Assembly (NCBI RefSeq): GCF_963583255.1
Contig: NC_084815.1
Span: 7,611,724 to 7,675,723, forward strand
Reading direction: 5' to 3'
From: Pyrus communis
Taxonomy: Eukaryota > Streptophyta > Magnoliopsida > Rosales > Rosaceae
DNA length: 64,000 bases
In this document: piece by piece, positions 37,260-49,341 of the stretch
Layout: the number at the start of each line of letters is the position of its first letter
Numbering within the stretch: the first letter of the stretch is position 1
Notes under the pieces: model-generated
What the model was told of the DNA's origin: nothing
Database searches by the model: none
The model's input: only the letters and a program-made list of their open reading frames with translations
Position numbers and translations under genes: made by a program

Positions 37260-37801
37260 TGTGACTACCCGTCCCAATTGTCATTATAATTTTCTCCCCG
37301 AGTATGTGAGATGACGATTATGCCCTCAGTGGCTTAGTGACGTGGATGTACATATGCAGTTTTAAATAATCTTCCTCGCTATCATAATTAAATCGTACCC
37401 AACGTCATGAGCGCGTCGGTGCAAGTTAAGGTCGAATTGGATTCCTAATGAAAATGTTACAACAATTAAAGAATGAGTTAGGGTAGAAATATATTGTTGG
37501 GTTGACTATATTTTATTCACTAATCAATTAGTGCCTGTCATGTCTAGCCCAATCAGATTTTAGTTGAATTGTTAATTTCCTTAGGCTAATTGGAACCTAA
37601 AACTCTCTCTCTTTCTTTTTCTCAAGGCAGCCCAATCAGGGCCTTACTTCTTTTTTTTTTTTTTTTGGCCAATCCGTGACCACACACATACATGTACACA
37701 CACACACACATATCCCTGACCCTCTCATTCTTTCTCAATTCTTCTTTCCGACTGTACAACCGTGACGGCCAGCACGTCTCAACTTCGATCAGGGTGTGTC
37801 A
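37260..37801 (+). mobile_element. Solo LTR of a chromovirus-like gypsy element, right foldback arm
   Basis: The 542-bp block starts TGTGACTACCCGTCCCAATT and ends CAGGGTGTGTCA, the same kind of ends as the LTR of the chromovirus at 38740-59698, although in the opposite orientation. Flanks are TGTAC (37255-37259) and TGTTC (37802-37806). The uninterrupted copy of this site in the other foldback arm reads TGTTC, so the left flank has one later change. There is no coding sequence. Confidence 0.85.
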
Positions 37802-37838
37802 TGTTCACCCCTTAAATTCGTTATGGGCCTTGCTTGTA

Positions 37839-38406
37839 GGTTGGAATACATGAACATGAAATTAGAGATTGCGAGCGTGCCAATACTAGTTTTCACTCAT
37901 AGATGGTGAGTGTGTGATAGAAATTTCACTATTTAGCTTCTAACAAATAGATTGCGTCATTAGGTGAGAGTGGCTCAACTTTAGATTCTTTCTTTGCCTT
38001 GCTTATTAACGACTTTACATATGTAAAAAAAGGAGTTTAGGTGGCTTGCTTCGATTTTGAGAGAGTTGAGATAATGTAAACTACTACTTGATATTGAGAG
38101 GAAATTAGAGAAGCAATGATTTAAAAAGGATTACTTGTGAAGACATAAGCTATGATGAACTGAAAAGGAGCTTGCTAAATTGAATAAAGCTTTGAATAGA
38201 GATGATGCCGTTATTGGATTTTGAGAAGTGTTGTTTGTTGGATTGAGTGTCTTTTTTTTAACCCCTTACTCTTCTATTTATAGTGCTCCACAAACCCCTA
38301 GCCTTCATCATCCTCACCAAAATATCTTCTTTTGTGGACTATAATCAAGAATGCCTCACACCACATGATTTTTAACCATAACATGACAAGTTTTCCCCTA
38401 AGGCTA
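37839..38406. other. Intergenic sequence, nothing recognised
   Basis: AT-rich DNA between the foldback structure and the left end of the Harbinger-type element. I see no credible reading frame or repeat. Confidence 0.4.
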
Positions 38407-38739
38407 TAAGAGCATCTCCACCTATCCCCCAATTGTCCTTTCAATAATGTTGAATTGCCCCAAATCCAAAAAAATTTGTTCCAACAGAGGAAAAATTGGA
38501 CGGCGTTTGGGCCTATAAGGTTGTTGTCCCTTCAACTACCCATGCTGAAGCTGCCTAGGCTTGCGCCTATTAGCTACAGAAATTGCTATTGTGTGACCCA
38601 CCTACGTGCACAACCTAGAGGTGTTGCCACCCTGCTCTTGCTTTCACAATCGTTGAATTTTCGACATTAAAAAATTAAAATTTTTAGATTGTGCCACGTG
38701 GCACAATCTAGTGCCTTTGATTTAAAAAACAATTGAAAA

Positions 38740-41331
38740 TGACACACCCCAACCTAAATCGAGGCATGTCAGCTGTCACATGATGGTGACGTAGCCATGT
38801 GCGTAGTGTGAAAGTGACAGTGATATGAAGATGCGAGAAATCAAAAAACCAATTAACTAATGCACACAAGACAAGTAAATAAGTGCGGGAATAAGTGTTA
38901 AAGTGTAGATACACATAGTCAGAGCGTAGGTGCCAAGACACAGTCCAGCAAGCTAAATACTAATTATACAGGGTATGAAAGAAAACCCTACATTGATGGA
39001 TGTCTGTCAGAACCGCCGTAGAGTCCTCGTGAGCCACCAACACGTACTTCTATCTAGAACCTGGAGGGGCGCAAAACAGAAAGCGTGAGTGGGCAAAAAC
39101 AAAGCTTTTCAAAACCATTTCTCTTTCCAAAAGTAACAACCCCTCACCGTAAAACCCATATAGTTTCCCAGAAAATAAAAATACATACGTATATAAAAAT
39201 CACGCTCAAGAGTAGTGAAGCTTAAATATATGCCATGTCAAGTATCCCAGTATGGAAATAAGTAACTAGGTGAAATAAATCAATGTAAAATGATATGTCA
39301 GCTGGAGTCACCTAACGTGACCTATACGACTGAACCTATAGCTCATCAAATATGCCTGCACACGAGTCGGAACCACCTATTATGGTCTACATGACAGGGT
39401 TGGGTGTAAATAAGTACGCTCAAGTGGTACAATCATGTGAAGGTTGTGCGAATAATTTCAGATCACCTACGAGTCGAAACAACCTAATGTGGTATGTACG
39501 ACAAGGATGTGCACCAAACTTGGATCCAAGGTAGGCGTGCGGTGTGGAAGGTGAACTTCACGTGAAGGACTGTGCCCTGGCCACGGGCGGGAGCACTAGC
39601 ACCGAGGTGTAGGATAATGAGTTCTAAATACGTCTACGTATAACCACAAACAATGCATCCACTATCATCAATATATATATTCACATAAAGCTTACCTGAG
39701 CATCCGCAACATCAAGCAACAATATGCATATCTATACTAATGCATACTCTAAAGCATAATGTAATTGACATGGCATTTAAAACATAATTTCATTTAAAAC
39801 AAATTTCTAGGAAAACGCAAAGCATATATACGTATATATAGAAAACCAAAAGCCCACTCACTGATATGTAGTTGGATCATAACCCCCGAGTCTCGCCTGA
39901 CTGGGCTCGTCCTTCGAAAACGTCTTACCTATATGTGAAATCACTATCTTAACATTAATTTTAAGTACATAACCAAAATCGTGTAACAACTTCTCAAACA
40001 TTGCTTAATTGGGGTGTTTGATATACCATCATGGCATACTCAACACCACGAGCATCCCCATATTTTTAGAATAATTTTCTGACGTCCCACGCGCTGCCCA
40101 CGCGCAGGCACGTGCCTGGCACACGGACGAAATTTTAAACGCCGTTAGGGAATATTCCGCTAAATAATATAATATTCCGTTAACTTTACCTAACACCGTT
40201 AGTATGTTCCATCAAAGTTGACGGAATATTCCCCTTCCTTCTCTGGTGGTTCACCGAATTCTGGCGCCGATCGTCGTTACGTCGTCGAAAACTGGAAAAA
40301 ATTCAAATTTAAATATCTCACTCAAATCTCAACCAAACTTCACAAACTTTACATGGATTTGAAACCCTGAACGTGTAGAACATGTTCTTACCACTTTGAA
40401 GTCCGAAAACTGACAAGAACTAGTCGAAAAATCCTTCGATATTCCGATCAAAACTATAACTCGAGGAACTGACCTATCCCGACGTCCAAAACCTTCCAAA
40501 ACTTCTTTATGATCTATTTGAAGTTGTTTTAAGACTCCCTTGAGCCCTGAAACTCCATGAAACATCCACGATCATGATGGAGTAAAAGAGCACCTCGCCG
40601 GAGCTCGCGAGTTCCTGGGTTTTCAAGGTTCTTTCACAAAATTAAGCGTATGATAAGGTTCCTGACCTTGCGAGGAACTCGAAAGTGACCTCCACTAGTT
40701 CGATCTATGCAAGATGAAGATGGTTGGGTGTGTGTGTATACGGACTGGACGAACGAATGAAATATCGAGAGAAATGATGAGGGTATGTATGTGTGTGTGA
40801 GTGTGTCCGTGTGGTCCGGATTGGGCATAGATAAAAGGGATCTTAAGCCGTAATTGGGCTGCATGTTTAGGGCTAACAATTGACCCCAAAACAAACCTAA
40901 AATTCTAATTGGACCCAAGAAAGTAGGAGGTGTGGTGATTGGTTCATTTCCTTCGCCCAATTATACAATCGTTTATTCGTAATATTTTCGTTACGAACCC
41001 AACTTGGCCCTAAATCATAATTACATCAACGGAAAAAATAATTTAAAACCATATACGTACATTCACGTCAATACGACTCGATGGTATAATCGTCATTTTC
41101 ACACAAAGCCCAATTACACAATCATTTATTCGTAATATTTTGGTTACGAACCCAACTCGGCTCTAAATCATGTCAACACTCTTGTGACATCGAGTATGAT
41201 TTAATTACGTTAACAAAAATAATAATTTAAAACCATATACGTACATTCACATCACTACGACTCGAGGGTTTAATCATCATTTTCACACAATCGAGGATAA
41301 AATATATATTAATTCGGGATAGGTCGTCACA
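38740..41331 (-). repeat. 3' LTR of the chromovirus, with internal duplication
   Basis: This copy is 2592 bp against 2423 bp for its partner at 57276-59698. The extra length comes mainly from a tandem duplication of about 150 bp (40955-41107 and 41108-41290) around TTTATTCGTAATATTTTGG-like sequence that the partner has only once. Confidence 0.9.
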
Positions 41332-41423
41332 ACCTACCCCCTTTATAAAATTTCGTCCCCGAAATTTCTTTACACTAACATAACAAACCACTAATATCCA
41401 TAAAATAAGCGTGGATACATATC

Positions 41424-42310
41424 TCACATATGATCTTCCGTCTCCCAAGTGGCTTCCTTCACCGAGTGGTTCCTCCACAAAACTTTCACCATGCGTACAG
41501 TTTTGTTCCTAAGAACCTTATCCTTCCAGTCTAAAATTATCACTGGTTCCTCATCATATGTCAAGTCTGGATTAATTTCCAAAGGCTGAGGAGGTATCAC
41601 GTGTGATGGATCAAAGACATAATGACGAAGCATAGAAACATGAAAAACATCGTGCACCCATTATAATTCTAGAGGTAACTCAAGTCTGTAGGCGACTTCA
41701 CCGACTCGCTCAGTGATATGGTACGATCCAATGTAGCGAGGACTTAACTCACCTTTCTTACCAAATCGTACAATGCCCTTCCACGGGGATAGCTTCATAA
41801 ATACCCAATCTCTAACTTTATACACCCTATTAGTGGCGTATTTATCAGCAAGGCTTTTCTGTCGATCATGGGCCGCTTTCAGGTTAGCTTTAATTACCTG
41901 AATATTCTGGGTAGTCTCATCAACAATCTCTGGGCCCACTAACACCCTCTCACCAACTTCTGACCAACAAAGAGGAGTACGACATGATCTACCATAGAGT
42001 GCCTCAAAATGTGACATACCGATACTAGAATGGTAGCTGTTATTGTAGGCAAACTCAATTAAATCTAAACGCTTATGCCAAACGTCGCCAAACTGCAATA
42101 CTGAAGATCTTAGCATATCTTCTAGTGTTTGGATAGTTCTCTCAAATTGCCCGTCTGTCTGTGGATGATACGCCGTACTATAGAACAATCTCGAACCAAG
42201 AGCTTCCTGGAAAGCCACCCAAAACTTAGAAGTGAACCTAGGATCCCGATCAGAAATAATACTAACCAAAACCCCGTGGTATTTAACAATCCCTGATATA
42301 AATAACTCAG
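41424..42310 (-). pseudogene. Chromovirus integrase C-terminal part and chromodomain-type tail
   Basis: The segment 42310-41661 continues the integrase core: SDRDPRFTSKFW, then TAYHPQTDGQFERTIQ with the catalytic glutamate, then YNNSYHSSIGMSHFEALYG and the GPEIV region. After a stop near 41660 the frame gives HDVFHVSMLRHY, and the tail VKVLWRNHSVKEATWE is the chromodomain-type C-terminus of Tekay/Del elements. It was cut off from its N-terminal part by the element at 42316-51544. Confidence 0.9.
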
Positions 42311-42315
42311 CTAAT

Positions 42316-44516
42316 TGATGCGAACTAATTAAGCACACAAATTAAAACCCTCTTTTGACAATTGTAGTAAAGATGCAAGTAGGGATCGTTCTAGACCGGG
42401 GATTAGGAGGGATTGCTAAACACTTGGAAACTGACTTAAAAACTCAAAAACAAATTTTAAAACACTAAACTCGACTCAAAGAATGCAAAACTAAAAGTTA
42501 AAACACTTAAACAAACCTAAAACACTTTCTAACTAAATTAGACACTAAGGTAAAGGGGGGATTGAGGTTTTGACGAAATGAAACTAAATACACAGATTGT
42601 AATTTAAAGGCAGAATGTAAATATGAATGTGATGAAAATAGGGATGAATGCTAGCTAGAAGGTTCTTCTCCACACATGTTACACTTGCATACAAGATGAT
42701 TTTCGGTTGGTCTTTCGATAAATTATGAAACTCAACACCCCGGGTTAATTAGGTCCGCTTAAATTAACCGTCAAGTTTTCCTTAAGTTAATGAATTGGAT
42801 GATTGCATGCGACAACCCAAAGCATTCCCCACAAGTTCCCTACATGAATTGCATAATAGAGATACAAGCAAGAATCATTAAGCATCATGAAAACTATAAG
42901 TGTTGACGAGGCATTCGTTACTATGATTGCATGAAACTTATGCCAAGAATTTATTTAACGCGATTGTTTATAAGCAACCTCCACTACTTGTGAATATAAG
43001 TTCATAACTATTAGGTGAAACTCACTTATATTCTTGCGTCATATTCATGCATGAAAATTAAGCGTGCACTCTCAATAAACATACACAAATAAGTTATCGA
43101 TCAAGCAGTTAAACAAATTGAATTCACCATTCATGAAATTCCAACCAAATGTAATCAATTCATATTGCAAGCATAAACATGGTTTCGAATCACCCCCTAG
43201 CTAAATAGGGGTTTAGCCTCTCATGTTCACAACAAGAAAAATAAAATTGAATTTAAACATAAAGAACAAAGGATGGATTACACCTAGAACGCCCAACGAA
43301 TCCACTTGAATTTTTGCGCGTCTAAGTCCTCTTTCCTCTTCTCCTTGCTGCGGCAGAGATGTTGTGTGGGTTTATTTGGGTGATTTTTCTGACTTTGGGA
43401 TGGATTTAGGGTGTTAAAGTGGGCGGCAATGGTGGTGGAATGGTGTGGGAAAAGGCACGGCAGTTGCTGGAATGGCAGGGAGAAGTGCGGCTGGAATGGC
43501 AGAATTTTAGGGTGATGGGATGCTTGCGGCTTAGGGAGGAAATATGGCGGCTGTTAAGGGAAAAATAGGGTGGATGTGTGTGACGGCTTGGATGGGAAAA
43601 AGCTGGAATTATGGAATGGTGGGATGCGGCCGTGGTTTTTTGGTTTATTAGGGTAAAATAATATATATTGGAATGGTGGTGGCTGCCACAGTTTTTAGGT
43701 GTCTTAGGGTGAATAAATGGTTTTTTTTTATGGATGCTGCGGCTGTTTGGTGGATAATTAGGGTGCCAAAGTGTGGGGGGGCCACGGCTTAGAAGAATGG
43801 GATGGTGGCTTTTGGTAAATAGGGTTATTAGGCTTATGGTGGCTGCGGCACAAGGGAAAAGGTGGAGATAAATGGATTTGATCAATTAAATGGATGGGAA
43901 TGTGACGGCTAGAGAAGGAATTAGGGTGGTGGCTGAAAATATGAATTAAAGTGAATCAATTAGGTCGGCTAGGGTGAAATAAAAAGGTGAAAATCTGAGA
44001 TTGTTGTGGGGTGACGGCTAGGGTTAGGTTAGGGTGAAGGAAATAGGGTTTAAGTGAATGATTTTGGACACAAATGCCCCCCCTGCACGGCAAGGGAAGG
44101 GGAGAAAATAAAAGGGCACGGCAAAGGGTTACAAAGTGGCTAGGGCCTTCGTTTTGTGTCCTAAAGCGCCTACAAGGACTTCAAAGTGGCTAGAAAATAC
44201 GGACGTTTAAGATTAGGAAAGGTTACCAAAACGGGAAACTTAGGATTAACTTTCCTAAAATAGGAAACCTTGTTTGAGTAGGAATCCTCGTTTTGGTAAG
44301 AATTCATCGTTGGAGTAGGAATTCGTCATTTCTTCAAGTCTTCAACTCATTCATTCCTCTTTCGCTCCAAAAGACTCCAATTTGCATCTTCTTGCACACT
44401 TTGGCCTTATAATCTGAAAATACACAAAAGTAGCCTTAAACACTAAAATAGCTAAGTAAACACAACATAAATGCACGAGAACAAGCTAATTAAGTCGCAT
44501 GAATATGCTCCTATCA
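42316..44516 (-). repeat. 3' LTR of the Athila-like gag-protease element
   Basis: 2201 bp. It ends TGATGCG at the left and CTATCA at the right on the plus strand. A 159-codon open frame inside (43406-43885, minus) is identical in the other LTR but is low-complexity and probably not a gene. Confidence 0.95.
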
Positions 44517-46409
44517 AATTCCCCCACACTTAACTTTTGCTAGTCCTCGAGCAAAACAAAACAACTAAAGTAAACAAACGAAACATAACCTAACCCTTCC
44601 AACATTTGCCTCAGGGATTTCCAATGAAACATGACATGTCAAAGATCATTACTCACATAGCCTTTAGTCTTCCTTCCCCTCGAGCACATACTTAATCATA
44701 GTCACCATTCACTAATTCACACTTAATCAATTAAAACACATTTTGAATGTAGTAACATGCCTTAGAGAATTCCCTCAATTCATCACTAGTTATGCACTCA
44801 ATTTTCACTCAGATTTTCTGACTACACACCCTACACTAGTTATATGTGAGAAGATTGATGTAAACATGAAAAACTAGTACTCACATACGTTATAACAAAG
44901 AAAGCAATTTCTGGAGTAATTAAACGTGTTTAGATATGATCTCATGAATGGAATGCTACTACTTAGATGCGAGAACCAGTGACACCATATGCTCATACCA
45001 AATTCAAACTCCACAATTAAAATGCACAACACTCAAGATAGAAGTCAAAGGTTGTAACGGGGCTTGGGGTGTTGGCTAACAAGGAAAGATAGGGATAAAC
45101 AAAAGTTCTTTACGCAATAGCAAGCAAAGTATTGAACTTAAGTCCTAGAATTCCCTTAGAATGCAGAAATCAACTTTTAGACAAATAGGGAAGATTCAAA
45201 CAACTCTTAGGGCCTAATTCATTGTTTTGGGCCCTTACTTCAACAAACAATACTTTTCAACTATTTTTTTTTTTTTTTTTTTTCTTTTCTTTTCTTTTCT
45301 TTCTTCTTTTTCTAGCCGTGCCTATGGCACATCAACTCACATAAATACTCTTTCCCCCACACTTATTTTCTGCAGCACATTAATCAAAAGGAATTCATTC
45401 ATGCTTACTATGCTTCAAGAACAAGGGTACAGATGGTCCTATTCTAGGCTAGGTGAGGATAATGTGGGTTAACAAAGAACATGGGCTAACACGGCTCAAT
45501 GGGGTTAAACTTAAACACAAAATGAGTGAAAGGCACATGGCTGTTTGGCTTTGATGGTGGTGGTCACTACACAACTTCATCTTGAATATGTGTTATGCAC
45601 ATCAATGACATGCTTTGAATGAAATGGGCATGAGTTCTAGCATTTGGAACTAAGTGATGAAACGCCTTCTAAGTAGCAACCAAGCAACGAATAATGAGAT
45701 CATGCAACGACTTTAGAAGACAAAGAATGCACAGATTTTAACTCTCCAAATAACGTTTAGGCTCAAGTCTCACTGGGATGTAGCGTTAGTTTGAGTTCAT
45801 TCCTTCAAGCATGTTACAAAAACTGATTTTTATCATTTGTGATTACATGTGAATTCGTAAACTATAACTACAAACAAGCATAAACCAAAGAGTATATCAA
45901 ACATCCATCCATGTTTGTAACTTTCTTTAACCATCATGCAATTAAAAACCAAATCCTCATCATTGTGTTGGAAGGTAACCTACGACACAAACAAACACAC
46001 AAAAACAACTCTTTTTGGGTTTTTCAAAGCAATTTTTCAAATTTTTATGGGATTTTCGGATTTTTAAGTCAACATACTCTAAAACACTCTAAAATAGCTT
46101 AAAAACACTTAAAAACAGTGGGAAACAAGTTTAGAAATGTTAGGTGGTAATTCCCTACGAATTTCATGCAAAAATATCTCAAAACAGAATGTTACCCCCC
46201 CACACTTAAACTAAACATTGTCCTCAATGTTTTAGACACAATTAAACACATTACACATAACATAAAGTAAACAACAAAGGAAAGGGTTTAGGGACGCAAA
46301 TCTGAGTGTGGAGCGATTCCCAAGTTCTTCCTTTGTTAATTGCATGGGTTGCCTCCCACGAAGCGCTTGCTTTAACGTCTTCCAGCCGGACGAAACCTTC
46401 TCTTAATCT

Positions 46410-48533
46410 TCACTCTGGCTCACGGAATGGGGGGATATGTCCTCCACGGTATACTTCTTGAAATTTCTTGTAGTATGGCTCACTGAATGGGAGGGGATAG
46501 TGATCCTCCCTGATGGTGGTGCTTCGGTTCCGACAATCCATATAACTGCTCCCACCACCTTTATATCGATTGGGCTCCTGCACCAACGAAGGTAACAACC
46601 TATTAGTTGAAATAGGAATTGAGATTGGAATTGAAGACTTACAAACATAGTGTGGTGAAGGCTCAAAATCGGCAGCCCTATCAACAATGTCCCCATTTGA
46701 AGTTTCGGCCATATTGGGTGGTTGTAGACCAATCACTCCAAGTTCTTCTCCAATGGTGGTGCTTGATACATCCTTCGTGGTAAGTGTGGATCCTTTCGGC
46801 CCTTTGTCCTTATGCATATCTACGACAAAGCAAGAACGGCTATCGTTGGGATTCTTAATAGAGTCATAAACATTAAATTTAATTACATCACCACCAAACT
46901 CCATTGTTAGTGCTCCTTTGGCCACATCAATCTTTGTTTGGGCCGTTTTCATGAACGGACGGCCTAGCAAGAGTGGCAATGATGGAGCATCGCTCGAATC
47001 CTCCATTTCTAAGACATAAAAATCTGCAGGAAATATGAGATGATTGACCTGCACTAAAACATCCTCAAGGACTCCCTTGGGATAAACATTAGAACGATCG
47101 GCCAACTGAATTATAACGCCATCTTGTTTTAACTCACCAAGGTTCATAGATGCATAAATGGAATATGGCATGACATTAATAGAAGCACCTAAATCTAACA
47201 TGCATTGTTTAAATCTCGTGTTTCCAATTGTGCATGGGATAGTAAAGCTCCCTGGATCCTTACATTTTGGAGGCAACTTTCGTTGCAAAACCGCTGATAC
47301 ATTTTCACTCACTTTCACAACTTCTTTGTTTGAAATTCTTTTCCTAGTTGTGCATAACTCTTTTAAAAACTTTGCATACCTGGGCACTTGCTTAATGGCA
47401 TCAAGTAAAGGAATGTTTACTTGGACTTTCCGAAACGTCTCCAGAATGTCTTTTTCCTGCTCCTCCTTCTTTGTTTGCATGAACCTACTAGGAAAAGGCA
47501 CATTGAAAGGAAAAACATTAGTAGGAACCGAATTTGACACATTCCTACCCTTTTTGGCCGAATTAGACAATTTGGAGTCATTTGAAGCTTGTGGCAAAGG
47601 TGTTTCCACCTTTTCCGTGGGTTGGCTTGCTTCATCCTCTTCAATTCTCCGTCTTTCATCCTCTTCGGGGCTTGATGGTGATGGTTTGGATGTAATGCCA
47701 ACTTCCTTGCCACTTCTCAAGGTAATTGCGTTGGCCGTTTCGAACCCTCCCTTTGGGTTTGGAATGGTGGAACTAGGGAGTTGTCCGGGATCTCGAAACT
47801 TACCTACAAACTCGGCAATCTGCCCAATTTGTTTCTCAAGTTGATCCACCCTCTTATCTTGGTTTTGCATAGCCTTCGCTTGATCTTCCTGCCCATTAGA
47901 CAACTTAGTTAGTATCTTAAGAAGTGCATCATTGTCAAGAGACGTACCTGAGGCACTTGGGCCGGATTGGGCTTGATTTTGGGGTGGGCCATAGGTTTTG
48001 GGAAAGAACCCCGGGGGTTGTTGTCTAAAGCCTCCTTGTTGTGGTGGTTGCTGGGGCTCCCTCCACTTGAAATTTGGGTGGTCTCGCCACCCCGGATTAT
48101 ACGTGTTGGAGTATGGATCATGTCTTGACTGATTTTGGCTCTGAAACCCAATGGCATTCGCACTCTCCCATCCGCCATTCTCGATGAGTTGAGGACACTT
48201 TTCGGAGACATGTCCTTGGATAGAACATACGCCACATACCACAGGTCCTTGCATCTTCATTCCCTCGGCCATCTGTGCCATAATGGAAGTAAGATTAGCT
48301 AACTGTGAATGAATATCAAGTGCGGAACTTACCTCATGAACCTGCTGCCGTGGGGGTCCTCTTTGGCCTACTCCTTCATACTGTTGAGCGTTCAATGCTC
48401 GGTTAGCGATCAAGACCTTGGCATCCCTGGGCGTCTTGTCCACCAATGCTCCACCCGCCGAAGCATCAAGCATTTGACGTTCTAGAGGTAGGAGACCCTC
48501 GTAGAAATATTGCAAGAGCAACTCCTCCTTCAT
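46410..48533 (-). CDS. Gag C-terminal part and retropepsin of the Athila-like element
   Basis: A 707-residue open frame continues the gag after a single stop. It includes a CCHC zinc knuckle (CGVCSIQGHVSEKC), a glutamine/proline-rich linker, a coiled stretch rich in QDKRVDQLEKQIGQIAEF, then a retropepsin-like domain with LDLGASINVMPYSIY and LLGRPFM. The usual protease triplet DSGA/DTGA appears here as LDLGAS, the variant form of plant Athila/Tat elements. The frame ends at 46410 without entering an RT domain. Confidence 0.9.
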   Translation of the reverse strand: MKEELLLQYFYEGLLPLERQMLDASAGGALVDKTPRDAKVLIANRALNAQQYEGVGQRGPPRQQVHEVSSALDIHSQLANLTSIMAQMAEGMKMQGPVVCGVCSIQGHVSEKCPQLIENGGWESANAIGFQSQNQSRHDPYSNTYNPGWRDHPNFKWREPQQPPQQGGFRQQPPGFFPKTYGPPQNQAQSGPSASGTSLDNDALLKILTKLSNGQEDQAKAMQNQDKRVDQLEKQIGQIAEFVGKFRDPGQLPSSTIPNPKGGFETANAITLRSGKEVGITSKPSPSSPEEDERRRIEEDEASQPTEKVETPLPQASNDSKLSNSAKKGRNVSNSVPTNVFPFNVPFPSRFMQTKKEEQEKDILETFRKVQVNIPLLDAIKQVPRYAKFLKELCTTRKRISNKEVVKVSENVSAVLQRKLPPKCKDPGSFTIPCTIGNTRFKQCMLDLGASINVMPYSIYASMNLGELKQDGVIIQLADRSNVYPKGVLEDVLVQVNHLIFPADFYVLEMEDSSDAPSLPLLLGRPFMKTAQTKIDVAKGALTMEFGGDVIKFNVYDSIKNPNDSRSCFVVDMHKDKGPKGSTLTTKDVSSTTIGEELGVIGLQPPNMAETSNGDIVDRAADFEPSPHYVCKSSIPISIPISTNRLLPSLVQEPNRYKGGGSSYMDCRNRSTTIREDHYPLPFSEPYYKKFQEVYRGGHIPPFREPE

Positions 48534-48569
48534 CTGATGCTGTGGACAAGAAGCAACAAGTGATTTAAA

Positions 48570-49214
48570 TCATTCATAATACGTAGGAAAAGACTCACCT
48601 TCTTCTTGCTGGATTCCGCTTATCTTTTTGCGTAGGAGGATGATGCGAGAAGTTGGAAAGAACTTCTCCAAGTACGCTCTCTTCATACTCTCCCAAGAAG
48701 TGACAGTGCCGGGAGCTAACTCATATAACCAATCTTTGGCTTTATCCATCAAAGAGAATGGAAAAGCCTTCATCTTCAAGATATTTCCGTCAACAGTGAC
48801 GGGAGTCATACTAGAGCAAACTACTTCAAATTCTTTCAAATGTTTGTTAGGATCTTCCATGGACAAGCCATGGTATTTAGGAATATGATGAAGCAAACTC
48901 GACTTTAATTCAAACTCATCCGTCTTACCTTGGGCAGCCGTGGGGTATTGAATGCACAAGGGTGCGGCATTATCCAAACCTGAGGCGGAAAGCTCCTTGA
49001 GTGTCCGGGTATCCACCGCCATGCCTTGGACTTCTTCAAATATCCCTGCCGTGGGTTCCTCAAATACACCTGCCGTGGCCTCTTCTTCTTCAAGGTCAGA
49101 TTCCAGACGTTGTGGACTTGGTTCGTGTGGCTTCCTCTTCCGTCTCAAAGTCCTCTCAAAATCGCTGTCAAAATCCGAGATATGCTCACGAATCGGTTGA
49201 GAACTCCGAGTCAT
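48570..49214 (-). CDS. Gag N-terminal part of the Athila-like element, interrupted by one stop
   Basis: The frame starts at 49214 (MTRSSQPIREHISDFD) and carries the retrotransposon gag domain: HIPKYHGLSMEDPNKHLKEF, FPFSLMDKAKDWLYEL and AYLEKFFPTSR. It stops at an in-frame TGA near 48570, right after SFPTYYE. The same frame then continues without further breaks into the 46410-48533 segment. The stop fits a single C-to-T change at an old CpG. The start lies about 120 bp from the primer binding site. Confidence 0.9.
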   Translation of the reverse strand: MTRSSQPIREHISDFDSDFERTLRRKRKPHEPSPQRLESDLEEEEATAGVFEEPTAGIFEEVQGMAVDTRTLKELSASGLDNAAPLCIQYPTAAQGKTDEFELKSSLLHHIPKYHGLSMEDPNKHLKEFEVVCSSMTPVTVDGNILKMKAFPFSLMDKAKDWLYELAPGTVTSWESMKRAYLEKFFPTSRIILLRKKISGIQQEEGESFPTYYE

Positions 49215-49317
49215 GCACTAGTACCTAAAACAAGGAAAACAAAACAAGATCAGAATTCTTAAAAAAAAACTAAATTAAACAGAAAATAACAATCCAAGGG
49301 ATTAGCAAAGTTGCTAA

Positions 49318-49335
49318 TCCCCGGCAACGGCGCCA
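49318..49335 (-). other. Primer binding site, tRNA-Asp type
   Basis: Minus-strand TGGCGCCGTTGCCGGGGA, separated from the LTR end by a few bases, pairs exactly with the 3' end of plant tRNA-Asp including CCA. This is the primer used by Athila-type elements. Confidence 0.93.
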
Positions 49336-49341
49336 AAAATT

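Larger units (their letters stand above)
34180..37838. repeat. Foldback hairpin with both arms interrupted by solo LTRs
   Basis: The left arm is 34180-34383 plus 36910-36990, and the right arm is 37016-37259 plus 37802-37838. The central 51 bp (36940-36990) matches its complement (37016-37066) exactly, with a 25-nt loop. Further out the arms match with scattered differences, ending with CAAGGCCCATAACGAATTT on the left and its complement on the right. Each arm was independently split by an LTR element, so the uninterrupted structure would be about 600 bp. Confidence 0.85.

Noticed and set aside
43406..43885. 159-codon frame in both LTRs of the Athila-like element
   Set aside because: Identity between copies follows from LTR identity. 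The peptide is Ser/His/Pro-rich low complexity without a recognisable domain.
47158..47844. 228-codon open frame on the plus strand
   Set aside because: It lies antisense to the gag-protease frame of the Athila-like element and shows no family resemblance; it is a shadow.
49318..49335. Exact match to the 3' end of tRNA-Asp, as a possible tRNA gene
   Set aside because: Only the last 18 nt match, there is no cloverleaf upstream, and it sits directly inside the LTR end, so it is the primer binding site of the retrotransposon.
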